NCBI GenBank assembly: GCA_963402885.1
Contig: OY727095.1
Location: forward strand, 12,219,001 to 12,283,000
Length of the DNA stretch: 64,000 nt
Source: Antedon bifida
Lineage: Eukaryota > Echinodermata > Crinoidea > Comatulida > Antedonidae
Reading direction: 5' to 3'
Shown: positions 1-14,554 of the stretch, in pieces
Numbering within the stretch: position 1 is the first letter of the stretch
Layout: every line of letters begins with the position of its first letter
Notes under the pieces: generated by a model
Seen by the model: only the letters and a program-made list of their open reading frames with translations
Told to the model about the DNA's origin: nothing
Database searches by the model: none
Position numbers and translations under genes: made by a program

Positions 1-114
1 TTTTAATTTATCATTCTTTATAAACACCTACAACTCTAATTTAACACAAATTTATTTTAAAGTTAATGATAAATTAATATTCGTGATGTGTTGTTTTTGA
101 TCATAGTTTTGTTT

Positions 115-667
115 TAAAGATGTATTGTCCCTTGAAACACAAAAAAATGAAGGTCAAAATATTCTAAATTTAAATTGGCCATATCAAAGTAATGTTAAAG
201 TTATTCACTTTAAGTCGAAAATTCGAGCCAAAAGCAACAAATTTACGTAATTAACAGGTAAATTAGTTTGATTACATTTCGTCTGGAAAATCGTCGCGAG
301 CGAAAGTAAACAAAGATTTCAAACCACGAGTACGCATTATGCATATGCTAATTAGGATTGTTTACAACTCGTCACGGGTTGAGAAGGTATTTTCACACAG
401 ATCGTGAGGAAGTTTTATGATTATGCATACAGAGTAGCCAAACAAGCGCATTTCATTATGGGGTATGTTTTGATCGAAAACTTTGACTGGAAGTCAGAGT
501 TATTTTTTAAACAAAAAAACGTCTGTATTTCAGTTAAATGATTTTTTTTTCGACAAATTTTTGGTGATAGTTAATAACTATTATGATACTTCAAAATGAC
601 CCACCTTTTTTCGAAATCTGTTATTTTTTATTTTTTTGGAATTAGTCAAAGGGACAATACATCTTTA
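115..667. mobile_element. MITE family 2 (TIR AAAGATGTATTGTCCC), long copy
   Basis: It begins TTAAAGATGTATTGTCCC and ends with the inverse GGGACAATACATCTTTAA. At about 553 bp it is longer than the 220-355 bp copies elsewhere in the window, so it probably carries a foreign insert or a longer internal segment. Confidence 0.7.
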
Positions 668-1355
668 ACTGGTTGACAAAATATTAATATTAGATATGAC
701 TTGATATTATATAGACTATATGATTGTAACACATTGATGTAAATTAGACATTTAGACATTGAATCGGGACGGTAAATGAAGAGAATGGTAGTTAACAGAA
801 CGTGACGGTTATTTCGAGACACGAGCGATGGCAGTCATCGCCCTCCTGACATAGTCCGCAGACCCTGTACACTCGGACTTGATGGGGCGTGTTTGACACT
901 AGTTTGTTCAAGTCCAAGTTGTTGGTACAATTGATGAGAATCTGGTAAAATGTTCTTTAAATGGAAATAGTCACAATTTACAACTTGTTTGCTAGATTCT
1001 TTCAGTTAAAGGATTACACATATTTTTCAGCAGTTTCTGCCAATAATAAATAATCTACTTGCTTTAAATTTGAAATCAGGTAGTTCGCTGCAAAATATCA
1101 TAACCATCACTCTACAAATCAGTACTTTAATGAACATTGTGTACAGTATATCATGAGGGAGGGCGTTTGTAAATTGGACGGCATATAAAGTGCGTAGCGC
1201 ACACGTTATGAAGTTTTATTATACTCAAACCAACCATTGACAGATTAATTGTATTTGTCTTTCACTTTTCTACCATCAAACTTTCCATCCAATGGTTTTT
1301 TATGGCCTGGTGTGTTGATTAGTCTACTTGGATTGTGCTATTCTTACAGCCTAGT

Positions 1356-1481
1356 CAGTGGCGTAATGGCTATGAACGCTCACTGGCTAAACCCAGAGGA
1401 ATATTCAAATATGTCAAAAAGGGCTAAAAATGCCCAAGGCCTCCAGTGTTGAAGGGCCACTTATGGTTCCCAAACCAGGTG
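1356..1481 (-). mobile_element. hAT-like MITE, truncated copy
   Basis: It starts CAGTGGCGTAATGGCTATGA and continues with the same body (CGCTCACTGGCTAAACCC, later GGCCTCCA and GGGCCACTTA) as the complete element at 56832-57030, in the opposite orientation. The second terminal repeat is not visible. Confidence 0.65.
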
Positions 1482-2057
1482 TGTTGTTCAACAGTAACAG
1501 TATTCTACTTTATGTTATTGTTATAGCCTAGATAGTTGGTGTACTACTTAGATTATTTTATTCTTACAAGTGGCTGTTAAGATGCATTCACACTGAGCTG
1601 AAATTGGTTCAGTGGCTGAAGAAAACACTAGGCTATGTTACGTTTTTACATTTTTGTATGAAATTCGGAATGAATGTGACCTGCCTTATTCTCAAACCCT
1701 ACACCCATTTTCAACATGATTTTTTATTTGACTATACCGTATCAGAATCCTGGACGCGGTCTGAACGTAGTTATTAAATAGCAAACCTGATTGTAAATTC
1801 TAACGCACTATTTTAATGTATTTGTGAGATTTCAGTCAAACTACTTAATGTTAAATATAGTATAATAAACAGTTTCCTTCAATTTGGATTTTTTGTTATT
1901 ACTAACTACAATATTTGGTTTTAGTATTTAATAGTTTTGTTTGTTCTTTTAGAAGTTACAATTTATGCAAATATTATAAAAGTTAAAGTAGTTGAAGAAT
2001 ATTTAGTATATCTACAAGATTATTATGAATGTTTTAGTCAATATTAGATTTTTTTGT

Positions 2058-2107
2058 GGGGGGGAGGGGGGTTTAGGGGCAGGGGGTTTAGGAGGAGGGG
2101 TGTGGGT
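2058..2107 (+). other. G-run cluster, predicted G-quadruplex
   Basis: At least five runs of four or more G lie within about 50 bp, separated by A, TTTA, CA and TTTAGGA spacers. This satisfies the usual four-run G-quadruplex pattern several times over. It lies in intergenic DNA about 1.8 kb upstream of the U2AF2 start codon. Confidence 0.6.
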
Positions 2108-2500
2108 GTTGGTTGAACCAATTCAAATATGATAATGTCACAAAAAAAGTGTAATATATAAAATGATGACATTTTAAATATTTATGTACAATTAAACTTC
2201 CCAGAAGTGAAAATTTGTTGAGCACAGTGTTGTGACAGTTATTCTCAAGAAAAACTAAATGTTAATTTATATTATGTAATAGAATGCACACTAAGGAATA
2301 TGGAATGACAATTTTGGTAGATTAAAGACACGTTCCAATTACTCTGTGTACATTTTGGTAATGGAAATTAGTTAACCAGAACCAATTTATTTTATTACAA
2401 ACTTCACTTACAACCAATTTTAACCATCTTTTTTCTCAATATAATATTTGTTATATAAATGGAATCATTGGAAATAGAATACTACTGTATTATACACTAA

Positions 2501-2619
2501 AGGCCAATTTACACAGACCAGTGGTAACGGTAAGCGGAAAACAGTGTACCTTGTCCCGCGTAGAATCTGTATAATATCCTTTGCAGGAACTGTTACTGCT
2601 CATCTGTGTAAATTGGCCT
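2501..2619. mobile_element. PIF/Harbinger-like MITE, 119 bp
   Basis: Perfect terminal inverted repeats AGGCCAATTTACACAGA and TCTGTGTAAATTGGCCT bound 119 bp. The element is flanked on both sides by TAA (2498-2500 and 2620-2622), the three-base TWA target duplication typical of PIF/Harbinger transposons. No coding capacity. Confidence 0.8.
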
Positions 2620-2896
2620 TAAAGCAGTAAATTTTTCAATTACTTATTGTAAATGTTCGTGATAAAAACTGTTTAATCCGCTGAATTATTCTTTTTATTT
2701 TTTCAATTACCGACTTCTTTTTAAATGCTGTAAAAAATACAGAGTAAAAAGGCAATATGCGGACTGCGATGGCACAATCACTAATGGGTGTATTCTCTTC
2801 TTTCCTATTATTTAAAACATAATCAAAACCTCCTTTCTATTACTCTTTGTATACAGTATAGTAATTAGTAGTAGGCGAGTCATAATATTGAGTATT

Positions 2897-3036
2897 AAGC
2901 TCTGTCTACACTATCAAAATGTGATGTGCCCATATGGACATGATGATGTCAAATTACTACCATATTTGGGTATATCACTACCAAATTTGGGCACAGTACA
3001 TTTTTTTGCCATATAAAGTTAGTGTAGACAGAGCTT
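2897..3036. mobile_element. MITE family 1 (TIR AGCTCTGTCTACAC), complete copy
   Basis: It opens AAGCTCTGTCTACACTATCA and closes AGTGTAGACAGAGCTT, about 140 bp, with TTA on each flank. The interior holds the family's TGATGTGCCCATATGGACATGA and CCATATTTGGGTATATCAC modules. Confidence 0.8.
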
Positions 3037-3925
3037 TACAAAAATGGGTTTGCTGTCAATGTCACCCCCATTTTTCCCACATTTTTATATATAGTTTTTT
3101 TTGTTGCAATAATTGCATTGTTTGCAACTTGAAATGTTATCTCAATTGTTTCCATTTTCACTGTAAAAAAACAACACCCCCTTTTCTACTTTACACGCAT
3201 CGTCAAATACAGTCTTATAAAGACCTTATCTCCATCTTCCCCTTTCTTCATAGTTTAAAACTGAACAGCAAACATACATTTAGACCGGGCCACATTTAAG
3301 ACCCTATTCAATACTTTAGAACATTATTTGAATGTTTGGTGTTTTTTTTATTATTATTTTTACATAGATACAAGAAGTTTGTACATTGTATTTATTCCAG
3401 TTGCCTTGACTTAGCATGATTTTTAAACGTATTTACTGTCATTCATAAAATAGAAGTAAAACAAGCTGTACTACATAGTCTTTATGCAAATTTCACAGTT
3501 ACTGTACTAATCTATATTTGGCTAGGCCTATATGTTATAATGTATTTCACATTCAAAATGAAAATAAAAGATTTAATTATATTGACAACACATACACAGT
3601 GTAGTTGTATTTTTGTTGTAGATGTTTATAAAGTGTAGTTAATCGACTGAATATTTGTAAAAAGATAAATATTTTAAAACATTATAATACAGTACTTTCC
3701 ATTGCGTTTTGTAATAAAAATGTGAAACGCAATATTATACTATGTAACGCATTATTCAAGGTATCGCCATTTGGTATACATATCAACGCAGAACGTTAGC
3801 GTCGTCTCGTCGTTTGAGCGTCCATTTTATGTTTGGCACGTGAATTTGTTTGTTCTGAAATACGTTAGATTTACCGATTCATCAATAAATAACGAATTGA
3901 TTTTAGACAACCTTTTACTAGAAAT

Positions 3926-5828
<1,903 letters not shown>

Positions 5829-7723
5829 AAAGTAATTACCACTCTGACGAGGATCGTAGCAAACATCACTGATATTGTTTTTTAATATTTAGAGGAACAC
5901 CATTCCATTTTTATATTAAAATTAAATGGGAGGTGTTCACAAATCTGTAATGTCAAGGTCAAACTATTTTCCTCTGCAATTTAACGTTAAAAGCCAAGAT
6001 ATAGATAAAATACCATTCATGCTAATTTACACTTTTGCTTTAACAGTCTGATTAACATGTAATTAAAGTTTAAAATTAATAAAGATTACATATTTTACAA
6101 TATTATCTATTCATTTAGTGAACCAACTTTTTTATTAATTACTAAGTGTTGTTAATTACTCTAAAATAAATAATGTATGATATGCTCTATCCTCATTACC
6201 AAGTACTTACCTGAACTTTGTATTAAAAACATGTAAGCATTATAAAAAAGAATTGTACAGTTATTATCAAGTATCCTAAAAACTGACCCACAATGTCTGT
6301 GTTAAGAATGTTACCGTATATTTTAAATATGGTAGGAAATTGTGGTTTTTTGTTCAGTATGATATGACCTTCACAAAATGTAATTTATCTGTTTTGTAAG
6401 TGTGATTTGATAGCCCAACATACCCAGTCATATTGTTAACAATTCAATATTATTGCAGAACAATTATATATGTATCTAGTACATTATGTTGGAGTATTGG
6501 GAAACAGATATGCAGTAAATTACATTAATACAACTTGGCAATAGAAAACATAATGATTGTTTATATTTCGTTTTTAAAAAGAATTAAACATGTTATTTGC
6601 ATTGACATTTCCATTACTATTTAGCAATGTTAAATCTACTTGATAAGTTTCTATCACAGTGGTGTTACGGTACCTTTAATGCAAATCAAATCACTTATAT
6701 GGGCTGCTACTTTAGCATATATTTAGAACTGATGTAGATGTGGTGCGCGCGGTGTTCTAATGTATAAATAAATATTTCAATTTGGTCCTAATTTTTGTGA
6801 AAACTATTTTTTAATGTACTTTTTTTATTTAAATATTGGTTGATAATCGTAGTAATGTTAGTAAAGTAGCTTAAGCATTTTTTAAAAATCATAATTGTTT
6901 GTTGTTGCAGGTGACAACTGTAAACTACACTTCTTCTCACTAATATGCTTTGCTAACTTAGCTGTACATTTGATGAATAAAAACTTCCCTAAGTAAATTG
7001 TGATTTGTTTTCATTTTACTGTTGTGTATAATGTAGGTCTTGGTAAGAGAGGCTGGTAGGCCTTGCTGTTTTCCACTAGATGAATTTCTTCACCAAATCC
7101 AATATTCTGGTAGAAAAAACACTGTGCTACACTTTCCACTGTAAGAGCGAATAGTTCCAATTTTCATTTCTATTGTGTCTGCTGAGTTTAATAAAATCAT
7201 AAAAAATTAATATTTACCTGATAAAACTGTTATTTAAATAAACATATATTCAACTGGAAGACCTAATGGCTTAGCAAATATTATTTTTGTTAAAGATCTA
7301 TTGTCCCGCAAAAACCTGAAAAATAAAGATTACTGTAATTAAATTGGACTTGAATAGGCCTTTTTGTAGTTTTAATAAAGTTGTTCACCTATAAAAGAAA
7401 CTGTTAATTTTAAATTACATTTTTTTTCAGGAAAATATCGATCCTAGTAATAACTGGTATGTGACATTAAAATGGCAAAAAAAAATAAAAATATCTTAAT
7501 GTTTTTGGAAAAAGTGATCCAGATTAAATTTACTATAAATGCATGGCCTATAAAAATTTGATTTTATCATTACATGGATAAATCTTACGTAACTGTATTT
7601 GGAAGTCTCAGCAACCAATCACGAACTGGCTGACCTGGATTCATCCACACGCTGCATGCATGCAGCACAAGTGCTCTATTTTGCAAGTGGTGTAGCATCG
7701 TAAAAGTGGTTTATTACCTTTTG
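5829..7723. other. U2AF2 3' UTR and intergenic region
   Basis: AT-rich sequence with several AATAAA-type poly(A) signals (near 6077, 6164 and 6977) that could end U2AF2 transcripts. The only element I identify is a family 2 MITE fragment at about 7291-7505. A short GC-richer stretch at 7600-7700, just before the CRYZ leader exon, includes the palindrome GCTGCATGCATGCAGC and may belong to the CRYZ promoter. Confidence 0.5.
7291..7505. mobile_element. MITE family 2, partial copy
   Basis: It starts TTAAAGATCTATTGTCCCGC and shares the family interior (AGTTTTAATAAAGTTG, TTTTAAATTACA, TATGTGACATTAAAATGGC). The right terminus is degraded to ATATCTTAATG. Confidence 0.55.
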
Positions 7724-10700
7724 ATGAAGTTTTCGGTTTTCATTTATTCACTGGTCTTGTCTAGATTTATCGTGTCTTCTTCAGATTATTGTGAAGGTAA
7801 TACAACAACTAGGCCAAGTCGTCGTCGCATGGATATTAAATCATCAATTAAATTGTAGGCCTCTAGACTAGGCCTCTAGGCCCACAGAGAGTTAGAGTAA
7901 GCCTACTACTAAAAAGTAGCATTGCTAGTCTCAGGGAATAGCCTAGTAGGCCTACTGTCCTGTAGGTCGGGCCATCCTACTGTAGGCCTAGGCCTACTAG
8001 CTTATAGTAGTAGTAGAATACACCATCGTGATACTAGCCGTTAAACAAATTGGTGATTAACATTTGCCAGTAAAGAATTGGTGTCAACCGAGTTCTGAAT
8101 GCTTTTTATATTATATTTTTATACATTTTTTTCTCGGTATGATGCAGCAATGCTATGCGCAATTTGAAATTCCTCGGTGTTAAAATTTATATAAACAGTG
8201 AGATGCTTGTGACATTGGTATCTTATCTAGCTTTGATACAGTAATATTAATATCAAGGTGATCATTAAAATCTCTTGAAATCTTATAAAATTGTGTTTGT
8301 TTTCAAATCTAGGTTCATCTAAAGGTTCAGTCTGTTCTGAAGAATCAATGCAAGTTAGTCGAAACCTTCTGCAGGCCACAATGAGAGCAGTTAGAGTGCA
8401 TGCGTTTGGTGGGCCTGAAGCGTTACGTTTTGATACAGATGTAGCAATACCCGAACCAAAAGAAAAACAGGTTTGGAAACAGCTATCAATTATAAATGCA
8501 TGTCACCTGAGCATCATGAAAGAACATTTCGCATTCACTTTTTTTCAGGAGGTAGAGAATACAGCAATTACCGACAGGGATCAAAGTTGAACTGTATTAA
8601 GCTCTGTCTACACTATCAAACTAGTTTGACAAAAAAAGTGTGGTGTACCCAAATATGGTGGTGATATGCCCAAATATGGTAGTGATGTAACATCATCATG
8701 TCCTATATACTTTTGCCAGGACTAAGGGTGCGTATCCAACATTCTAGCTAATGTAATGTAATTAAATTTCATCAGATATTAGTAAGAGTACATGCTGCAG
8801 GAGTTAACCCTGTTGAGACGTATCTGAGGCAAGGCACTTACCACATTAAACCAGCGTTGCCATGGACACCAGGTAACGACTGTGCTGGTCTTGTTGAAAA
8901 AGTTGGTGGTGAAGTCACAAAATTCAAAGTAAGGATGAAATTGTTATGCTGGAAGATTTTTCAGAAACTGTACTGTATTTGAACAAAATGTTATTTCTTC
9001 ATAATTTTTTAAGTAACTGTTTTTATTATTAAAGCAGGGAAGAGTGAACTCTTCCCTGATTAAAGAATATATAAACAGTGGCCATTTTCGAAACCCTCTG
9101 CGTTGTTTGCATCACTTAGCTGTCACCTAGTTGCTTAATAGTATCTCTATGGTTTTAAATAAACTTTTTCCAGGTTTAACATTGTTACTTTCTATATTTC
9201 CTAGCCAGGTGATAGAGTATTTACATACAAGACTGTGAGTGGTTCATATGCAGAGTACACAGTAGCCAATGAGAATGATGTTTTTAACTTGCCGTCAGAG
9301 CTTTCATTTCAGCAAGGAGCAGCAATGGGCATTCCATATTTCACTGCTTATCGTGCTCTTATTTTAAGGTCTTGTAAAAATCATCTTCAGATAAACATTT
9401 CATTAGATATTAATTCTTGTTCAGTCTGTCAAGTTGCGTGGGTGAATTTGAGACATAAACAATATCATGAATATGGATGAAAGTAATGTGAAACTAAATT
9501 ATACCATTTTCAGACATGCATCTAGTGCCTATCTATGCTAGCCTAGTAGCAGGCCTAGGTTGGCTCTAGGCTAGTAGTAACCTCTGTAAAATTTTAAAAA
9601 GGATATTCATACAACATTCCAGAGAGTGGAATATTCCATTTTCCTCCGCAAAGTTTCTCTCAGTTTTGTCTTTCATTGTCTTCATTTTATGAATTGTTTT
9701 TGAGTGAATATATAAGAGTAAGATTCTACTCTATGCAATATTTTTGAGTGAATTCAAGAATAAGTTATGATTCTACTCTGTGCATTGTATTTGAGGAGTG
9801 TATAACAGAAAATACTAACAGAATATACAAAATAATTGAATTTAAATGTTTTTCTTTTTATTACAGAGCAAAGGCAAAAGCTGGGCAAAAAGTGCTAGTC
9901 CATGGTGCAAGTGGCTCGGTAAGTGAAAGCCTAGTAAACAGCGACATTTCACGACCTATCCAGGTCATCTGACAAAATGATGGAATTCTGGCGTTTGGTC
10001 AGTGACCTGTGACGGGGTCAAGGAGGAATAGTTTGATATCTTTCTAAACTTAATACTACCTGGATAACTGAGAATATTCATGTCCGTAAAGCCTAATTTC
10101 TTTCTAATTTGCTTACTGACTAGTTAGGATTTTCAAAAAATCTTTACTAGCACTCTAAAGGTGTAGCTTAAAAAGGGTAAATCTTCAGGAAAAAGAATGT
10201 TTGTTCGAACCTTGCAAACCTAAAAACAATAGACAAACTGCACATACAGTAATATCTGGACATAGACTGTTGTTATGTTTTGAATGTTGCATCAGATACT
10301 GTTTAACTGTATATATATTAAATTAATAATATGGTTATTATAATATGAATATATAAAATAGAAATAAAATAATAATATTACTTTGAACCTTTTTAATGTG
10401 TAGGTTGGTATTGCCAGTGTCCAACTAGCAAAGGCTTACGGAATGACCGTGTATGGAACAGCAGGGAGTTCAGAGGGCTTAAAACTTGTCAGCAATATTG
10501 GGGCAAGGAGTGTATTTAATCACAAGGAACCTGGATACACAGATAAAATTATGGTATATATCACATTTATTTAACATACTTACAAACATATATTCAGCAT
10601 AACTTATGGTCATAAAACAGTTGTAAGGGCCATCTGAAAAGCTAGGCCCAACTCGGCCTATGTAGGCTTGCGAAACATATTCTGCAAACCAAATTTCAGA

Positions 10701-12067
10701 AGTCGATCGTACCAAGGGTAGTCTATATTGATGTTTTTTTATGCTATAATGTTCATGTTGAGATGAAAAATAGAATAAAAGGTAAACAGTTATTTACATT
10801 GTTTGTATTCTCTTTGCAACTACAGGAAGCTACAGACGGATTGGGTGTTGACATTATTATAGAGATGCTGGCTAATGTAAATCTACAAAAAGACTTGGAA
10901 TTACTGGCTCGTGGAGGCACTGTTGCTGTAAGTTAATACCTGTCTCTAGATCTGTCATTCTTCATCTGTACTCTACAGGCTTTACCTACATGTCTACTAT
11001 ACCCTGGTGTATGTTAGCTAAACAACCCTACCACTTTATTACGGAAAACCGATGAAAAGTTAACTTACCATAACTCTATGTTTTCCATAATAATATTGTA
11101 TTTGTTGTATTTGTTGTCCTTGTCTTACAGCTTATGGCTATGAGCGCTCACTGGCTAAACCCAGGAGCCCCGGGAGGTTATGAGGGCCCTGAGCAGAGCC
11201 CAGAGAAAAAAACAGGCATTAAAATGTGTTCAAATACGCTTGAGGCCTTCCTAAACCAGGGGCCTCAGGCATCTGCATTACACTACTGTTGTCATTTTGA
11301 GTGAAACATTGCATTGATTGTTTTGAAGGTTGTAGGCAATCGAGGAAACATTGAGATAAATCCACGTTTGACAATGGTAAAAGAGACAAGTATAGTAGGG
11401 GTACTGTTTCCACCAGGCGCTGAGGTAGGCTATGGATTGAGGTTATTTATTATGAAATGGGTATTAAGGAGGAGGAACAGGTGTGTTGCTAATATCCAGC
11501 CAACCATGCATTGGTATTACTATTAAATTTATAAAAATCACAGTTGGTACTATCTCGGCATACAATGGCAAGTAAAAAGAGCTCTGGGCTAACCGAAGTA
11601 CCTTCCTTTAAGCCCGAATGGCTAGTAGGTTGTGGGAACTTGAAATTGGGACGAAATGACCGCATAAAAATAATTCCAGCATAAAAGACATGCCATGGCA
11701 ATATCAGAAAAAAATCACTTGTTGCTGTGCCCAAATGGTGGCCAATTGGGGATTAATTATAGGGCTTGTTTTTTTCATTCAGGGTATTGTGAAGTAGGCG
11801 GAGCATCTATATATCACCATAAAAGGAGAATTATGTGGGTACACCTGTAGTGTTAAACACCATAAATAGTTAAATTGAAACTAATTATTTGTTTTTTGTT
11901 TGCAGGAGGAAAAGCAGCAAGTAAATGCAGCAATACAGCCAGGCATGGAACAGGGTTGGATTAAGCCAGTTATTGGCAAGGAGTACACAATGAAAGAGGC
12001 TAGCCAGGCTCATGAAGACGTCATAAGTAATAAGCCCACTCTGGGACGTTTAGTGATTGTAATTTGA
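7724..12067 (+). CDS. CRYZ: Quinone oxidoreductase (zeta-crystallin type)
   Basis: NADPH-dependent quinone reductase of the medium-chain dehydrogenase/reductase superfamily. Coding exons: 7724-7796, 8313-8470, 8776-8928, 9205-9368, 9867-9918, 10404-10553, 10826-10927, 11329-11424 and 11906-12067. All have GT-AG borders and matching phases, giving 369 residues. The core starts at [17 protein letters not shown] (8381) and is 322 residues; human CRYZ is 329. Family signatures: [17 protein letters not shown], the PYFTAYRAL segment, the nucleotide-binding [38 protein letters not shown] and a C-terminus GRLVIVI. No zinc ligands are seen, as expected for this subfamily. The first exon and the start of the second add 47 residues beginning [20 protein letters not shown], hydrophobic and resembling a targeting sequence. 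The core start could instead be used, with the first exon as 5' UTR. Introns hold a family 1 MITE and an hAT-like element. Confidence 0.93.
8599..8707. mobile_element. MITE family 1, truncated copy in CRYZ intron 2
   Basis: It starts TTAAGCTCTGTCTACACTAT, then has the CAAACTAGTTTGAC module and repeated CCAAATATGGTAGTGAT. It ends near the family's CATCATCATGTCC motif without the right terminus. It lies about 70 bp upstream of exon 3. Confidence 0.75.
11128..11288 (-). mobile_element. hAT-like MITE copy in CRYZ intron 7
   Basis: The body (GGCTATGAGCGCTCACTGGC, AAACCCAGG, CAGGCATTAAAATGTGT, CCTAAACCAGGGGCCTCAGG) matches the element at 56832-57030 inverted. Termini CAGCTTATGG and ATTACACTACTG are degraded forms of CAGTGGCGTAAC. 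Flanks TTGTCTTA and TTGTCATT agree at 6 of 8 bases, consistent with an aged 8-bp hAT target duplication. It ends 40 bp before exon 8. Confidence 0.7.
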
Positions 12068-12766
12068 ACTGAGAGGGTTCTTGAGAACAAACTTTACACA
12101 ATGTTGCATTCATCATGTCATTTTTAGGGGAAGACACTAGACCTACCTTTTTTTTGGACCTAATTTAAAGTCACACACTACATTTTATGTAAAAATAAAT
12201 ACTATATGGACCTATTGCGCTATTTTTTTCGTCTTTAAATGGTTAAAAATGTGAAAAATAAGTTGATTCTAATATTAATTTTAGCAGCCTTCTATAAATC
12301 CCAACATGGATCGCGCATGTATTGATATTTTCATATTGTGATGTAATGCAACCACTTCGACCGATCGTGTGAAAGGATAAACAAATAAAAGAACCGTAAA
12401 TTTTCAGAGAAAATACCAGGTCTTCCCCATTTGTATTAACACATTCTGCACTCTTTACACCTACAAAACTAAGCCAACTAAGCTAGGCCTAGAAACGTCT
12501 ACGATAGAACTTTCGATGCAAGCTACTAAGTTGGTAGTGCATTGTTTTATCTTTTTTTCTCTTATAACGATAATAATATAATAATAAGAAATGACCTGGT
12601 TTAATGTTTTTAAAGTTATATATATAAATCCAAAGGCAAATTACTGAAAAAAATGACAATGCTGTGGGTATCAGTGGCTGGATCTCAATGGAGATACAAA
12701 TAAAAAAGCGAAAAGCTAAATCAAAACGATAAAGTAAAAGCCAGAAAAGTTAGCAGAGCTTTTTAA

Positions 12767-12788
12767 AGTTATATATATATATATATAT
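12767..12788. repeat. (AT)n microsatellite
   Basis: A run of about ten AT dinucleotides in the CRYZ 3' flank. Confidence 0.8.
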
Positions 12789-13229
12789 GCATTATTTTAT
12801 TAAGTCTAGTGTCTTTAATTATTCTGTGAAACATTCTGTAATTTTGAAATGGAAAAAACAATGAGAAACCAGTAAAAGGACAATCACAACAACTTATTTT
12901 AAATACTTTTATTTTATGTAGGAATATCTGGTTTGGTAAAGGTGTTAAGCACCATGCTAATTAGCATATCAACATAATTTGTACCAATAATGGAATATAT
13001 TTATAAAAGAAACTGTCAATAACTGACTTGTGCGACAAAATATATTTACAAATGTAATTTTATAATATAATATGCTAATATAAATTAAGTATTACATCAC
13101 CAACATTTTCTATATAAAAGAGATATCAAGGTTTTATTTGTCTAGTGTAATATATCTTTGGTTTTATTACTCTATAAAATATACTTATTTTTAGTTTCAT
13201 TTAACTGTCTATAAATTGAACGTACTCTA

Positions 13230-13356
13230 AAGCTCTGTCTACACTATCAAACTTTATGTGGCAAAAAAATGTGATGTGCCCATATATGGACATGATGTCA
13301 TATCACTACAATATATTTGGGCACATCACACTAGTTTGATAGTGTATACAGAGGTT
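13230..13356. mobile_element. MITE family 1, near-complete copy
   Basis: It runs from AAGCTCTGTCTACACTATCA to TAGTGTATACAGAGGTT with the family interior TGATGTGCCCATATATGGAC and GGGCACATCACACTAG. The right terminus has two or three substitutions. Confidence 0.75.
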
Positions 13357-13652
13357 TAAACATACAGGGAAGAGTGAACAGAACATACATACACTGGTTA
13401 TTCTTACCTCGTAATAGTTCAGCCTGCAGTTAATAGTCAATTTTTATATAGCAATATGTACCCAAAGGTCATGTATACAATTTTATCCAAAATATATTTA
13501 GACTATTTACACATAAAAATATACAGCCTCTAAACATCAAGGTATCATTGGAATGGGTTTTGTACTAACAATCAAACACATCACATCAATGAATTTTTCA
13601 TACAATTAAATTTACAATAACTCTACTATCTGTACTGTAAATCTGTACCGCA

Positions 13653-13768
13653 AAGCTTCGTTTACACTATCAAACTAGTTAGGCGATGTGCCCAAATATG
13701 GTAGTGATATGACATCACATTTTTTGTCACATAAAGTTTGATAGATCTAGAGCTTGTAGACAGAGCTT
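13653..13768. mobile_element. MITE family 1, copy with a short insert near its right end
   Basis: It starts AAGCTTCGTTTACACTATCA and ends TTGTAGACAGAGCTT. About 10 bp (ATCTAGAGCT) interrupt the right terminal repeat after AAAGTTTGATAG. Confidence 0.7.
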
Positions 13769-14554
13769 TAGAGTACAGAATTGTTCTGTACACGATTCTG
13801 TATTTGGAACTCTTCTGAGTTGCTTGCATTATTTTCTTTATACACCTACAGTAAAATACTACAAAATTATACTGTATTTGAAATTTTTTACTATTAAACC
13901 ATAACATATCAAAACTTGTGCAATTACACTGGAGTTTATTCAAATTAATACCATTGCAGTTCCACTAGGACATATCACACCTGGGCACACTCCATAGTGT
14001 GTGTATTGGAATACAAACTCTGTTAAGAAGACATTTATTACTTACTTGAAAATATTTACTTATTACCAATTCATATTCATCAGTGACACTGCCTCAGTCT
14101 GTTGTTAAATAACACAAAGAAGACATGGATGTATCTTTATTGGTGATGAGGACGGGAATAAGAAGGGGCAGAGAGTAGGAAAAGGGGTATAAGTATAGTA
14201 GGCTTTATTTACAACTAGCGCTGTTTTAAACATAATTTAAAGATGTACTGAAGGTTCTCTTTTGCCTTCAGATCAAGCAGGATTTTCAAAGAACTTCAAA
14301 TAATAAACAATGAGGTATTTATAAACACTATTGTGTTGTCGGACATTGTTAACATGCATACATGTACAAATCAAGCTAATTGCTCGATACATTTTGTGTA
14401 TTGACTGTAAAATTTGCATTGTTGAGGAAACTGTGTCTTCTACAATTACAGTGAAGGGACACTTTCACTTGTACAATGTTTGCAGTGAGGTACAATATAA
14501 ATTTTAGGGCAGTTATGTTATATAGCAGTTTGAAAATCGTGTCCACGTCGACTG

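Larger units (their letters stand above)
1..3925. other. Intergenic region upstream of U2AF2
   Basis: No coding exon is supported here. The stretch holds a long copy of the AAAGATGTATTGTCCC inverted-repeat element (115-667), a truncated hAT-type copy (1356-1481), a G-run (2058-2107), a 119-bp PIF/Harbinger-like MITE (2501-2619) and one AGCTCTGTCTACAC palindromic MITE (2897-3036). Short open frames at 1249-1452, 2934-3299 and 3771-4004 lie largely in these repeats or in the U2AF2 leader and show no protein resemblance. The last few hundred bases before 3926 presumably include the U2AF2 promoter and 5' UTR, but I see no clear TATA box. Confidence 0.6.
12068..14554. other. Convergent intergenic region between CRYZ and the ARM/FN3 gene
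   Basis: It contains the 3' UTRs of two converging genes. It holds an (AT)n run near 12767-12788 and two family 1 MITEs (13230-13356 and 13653-13768). I see no coding exon and no RNA gene. Confidence 0.5.
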
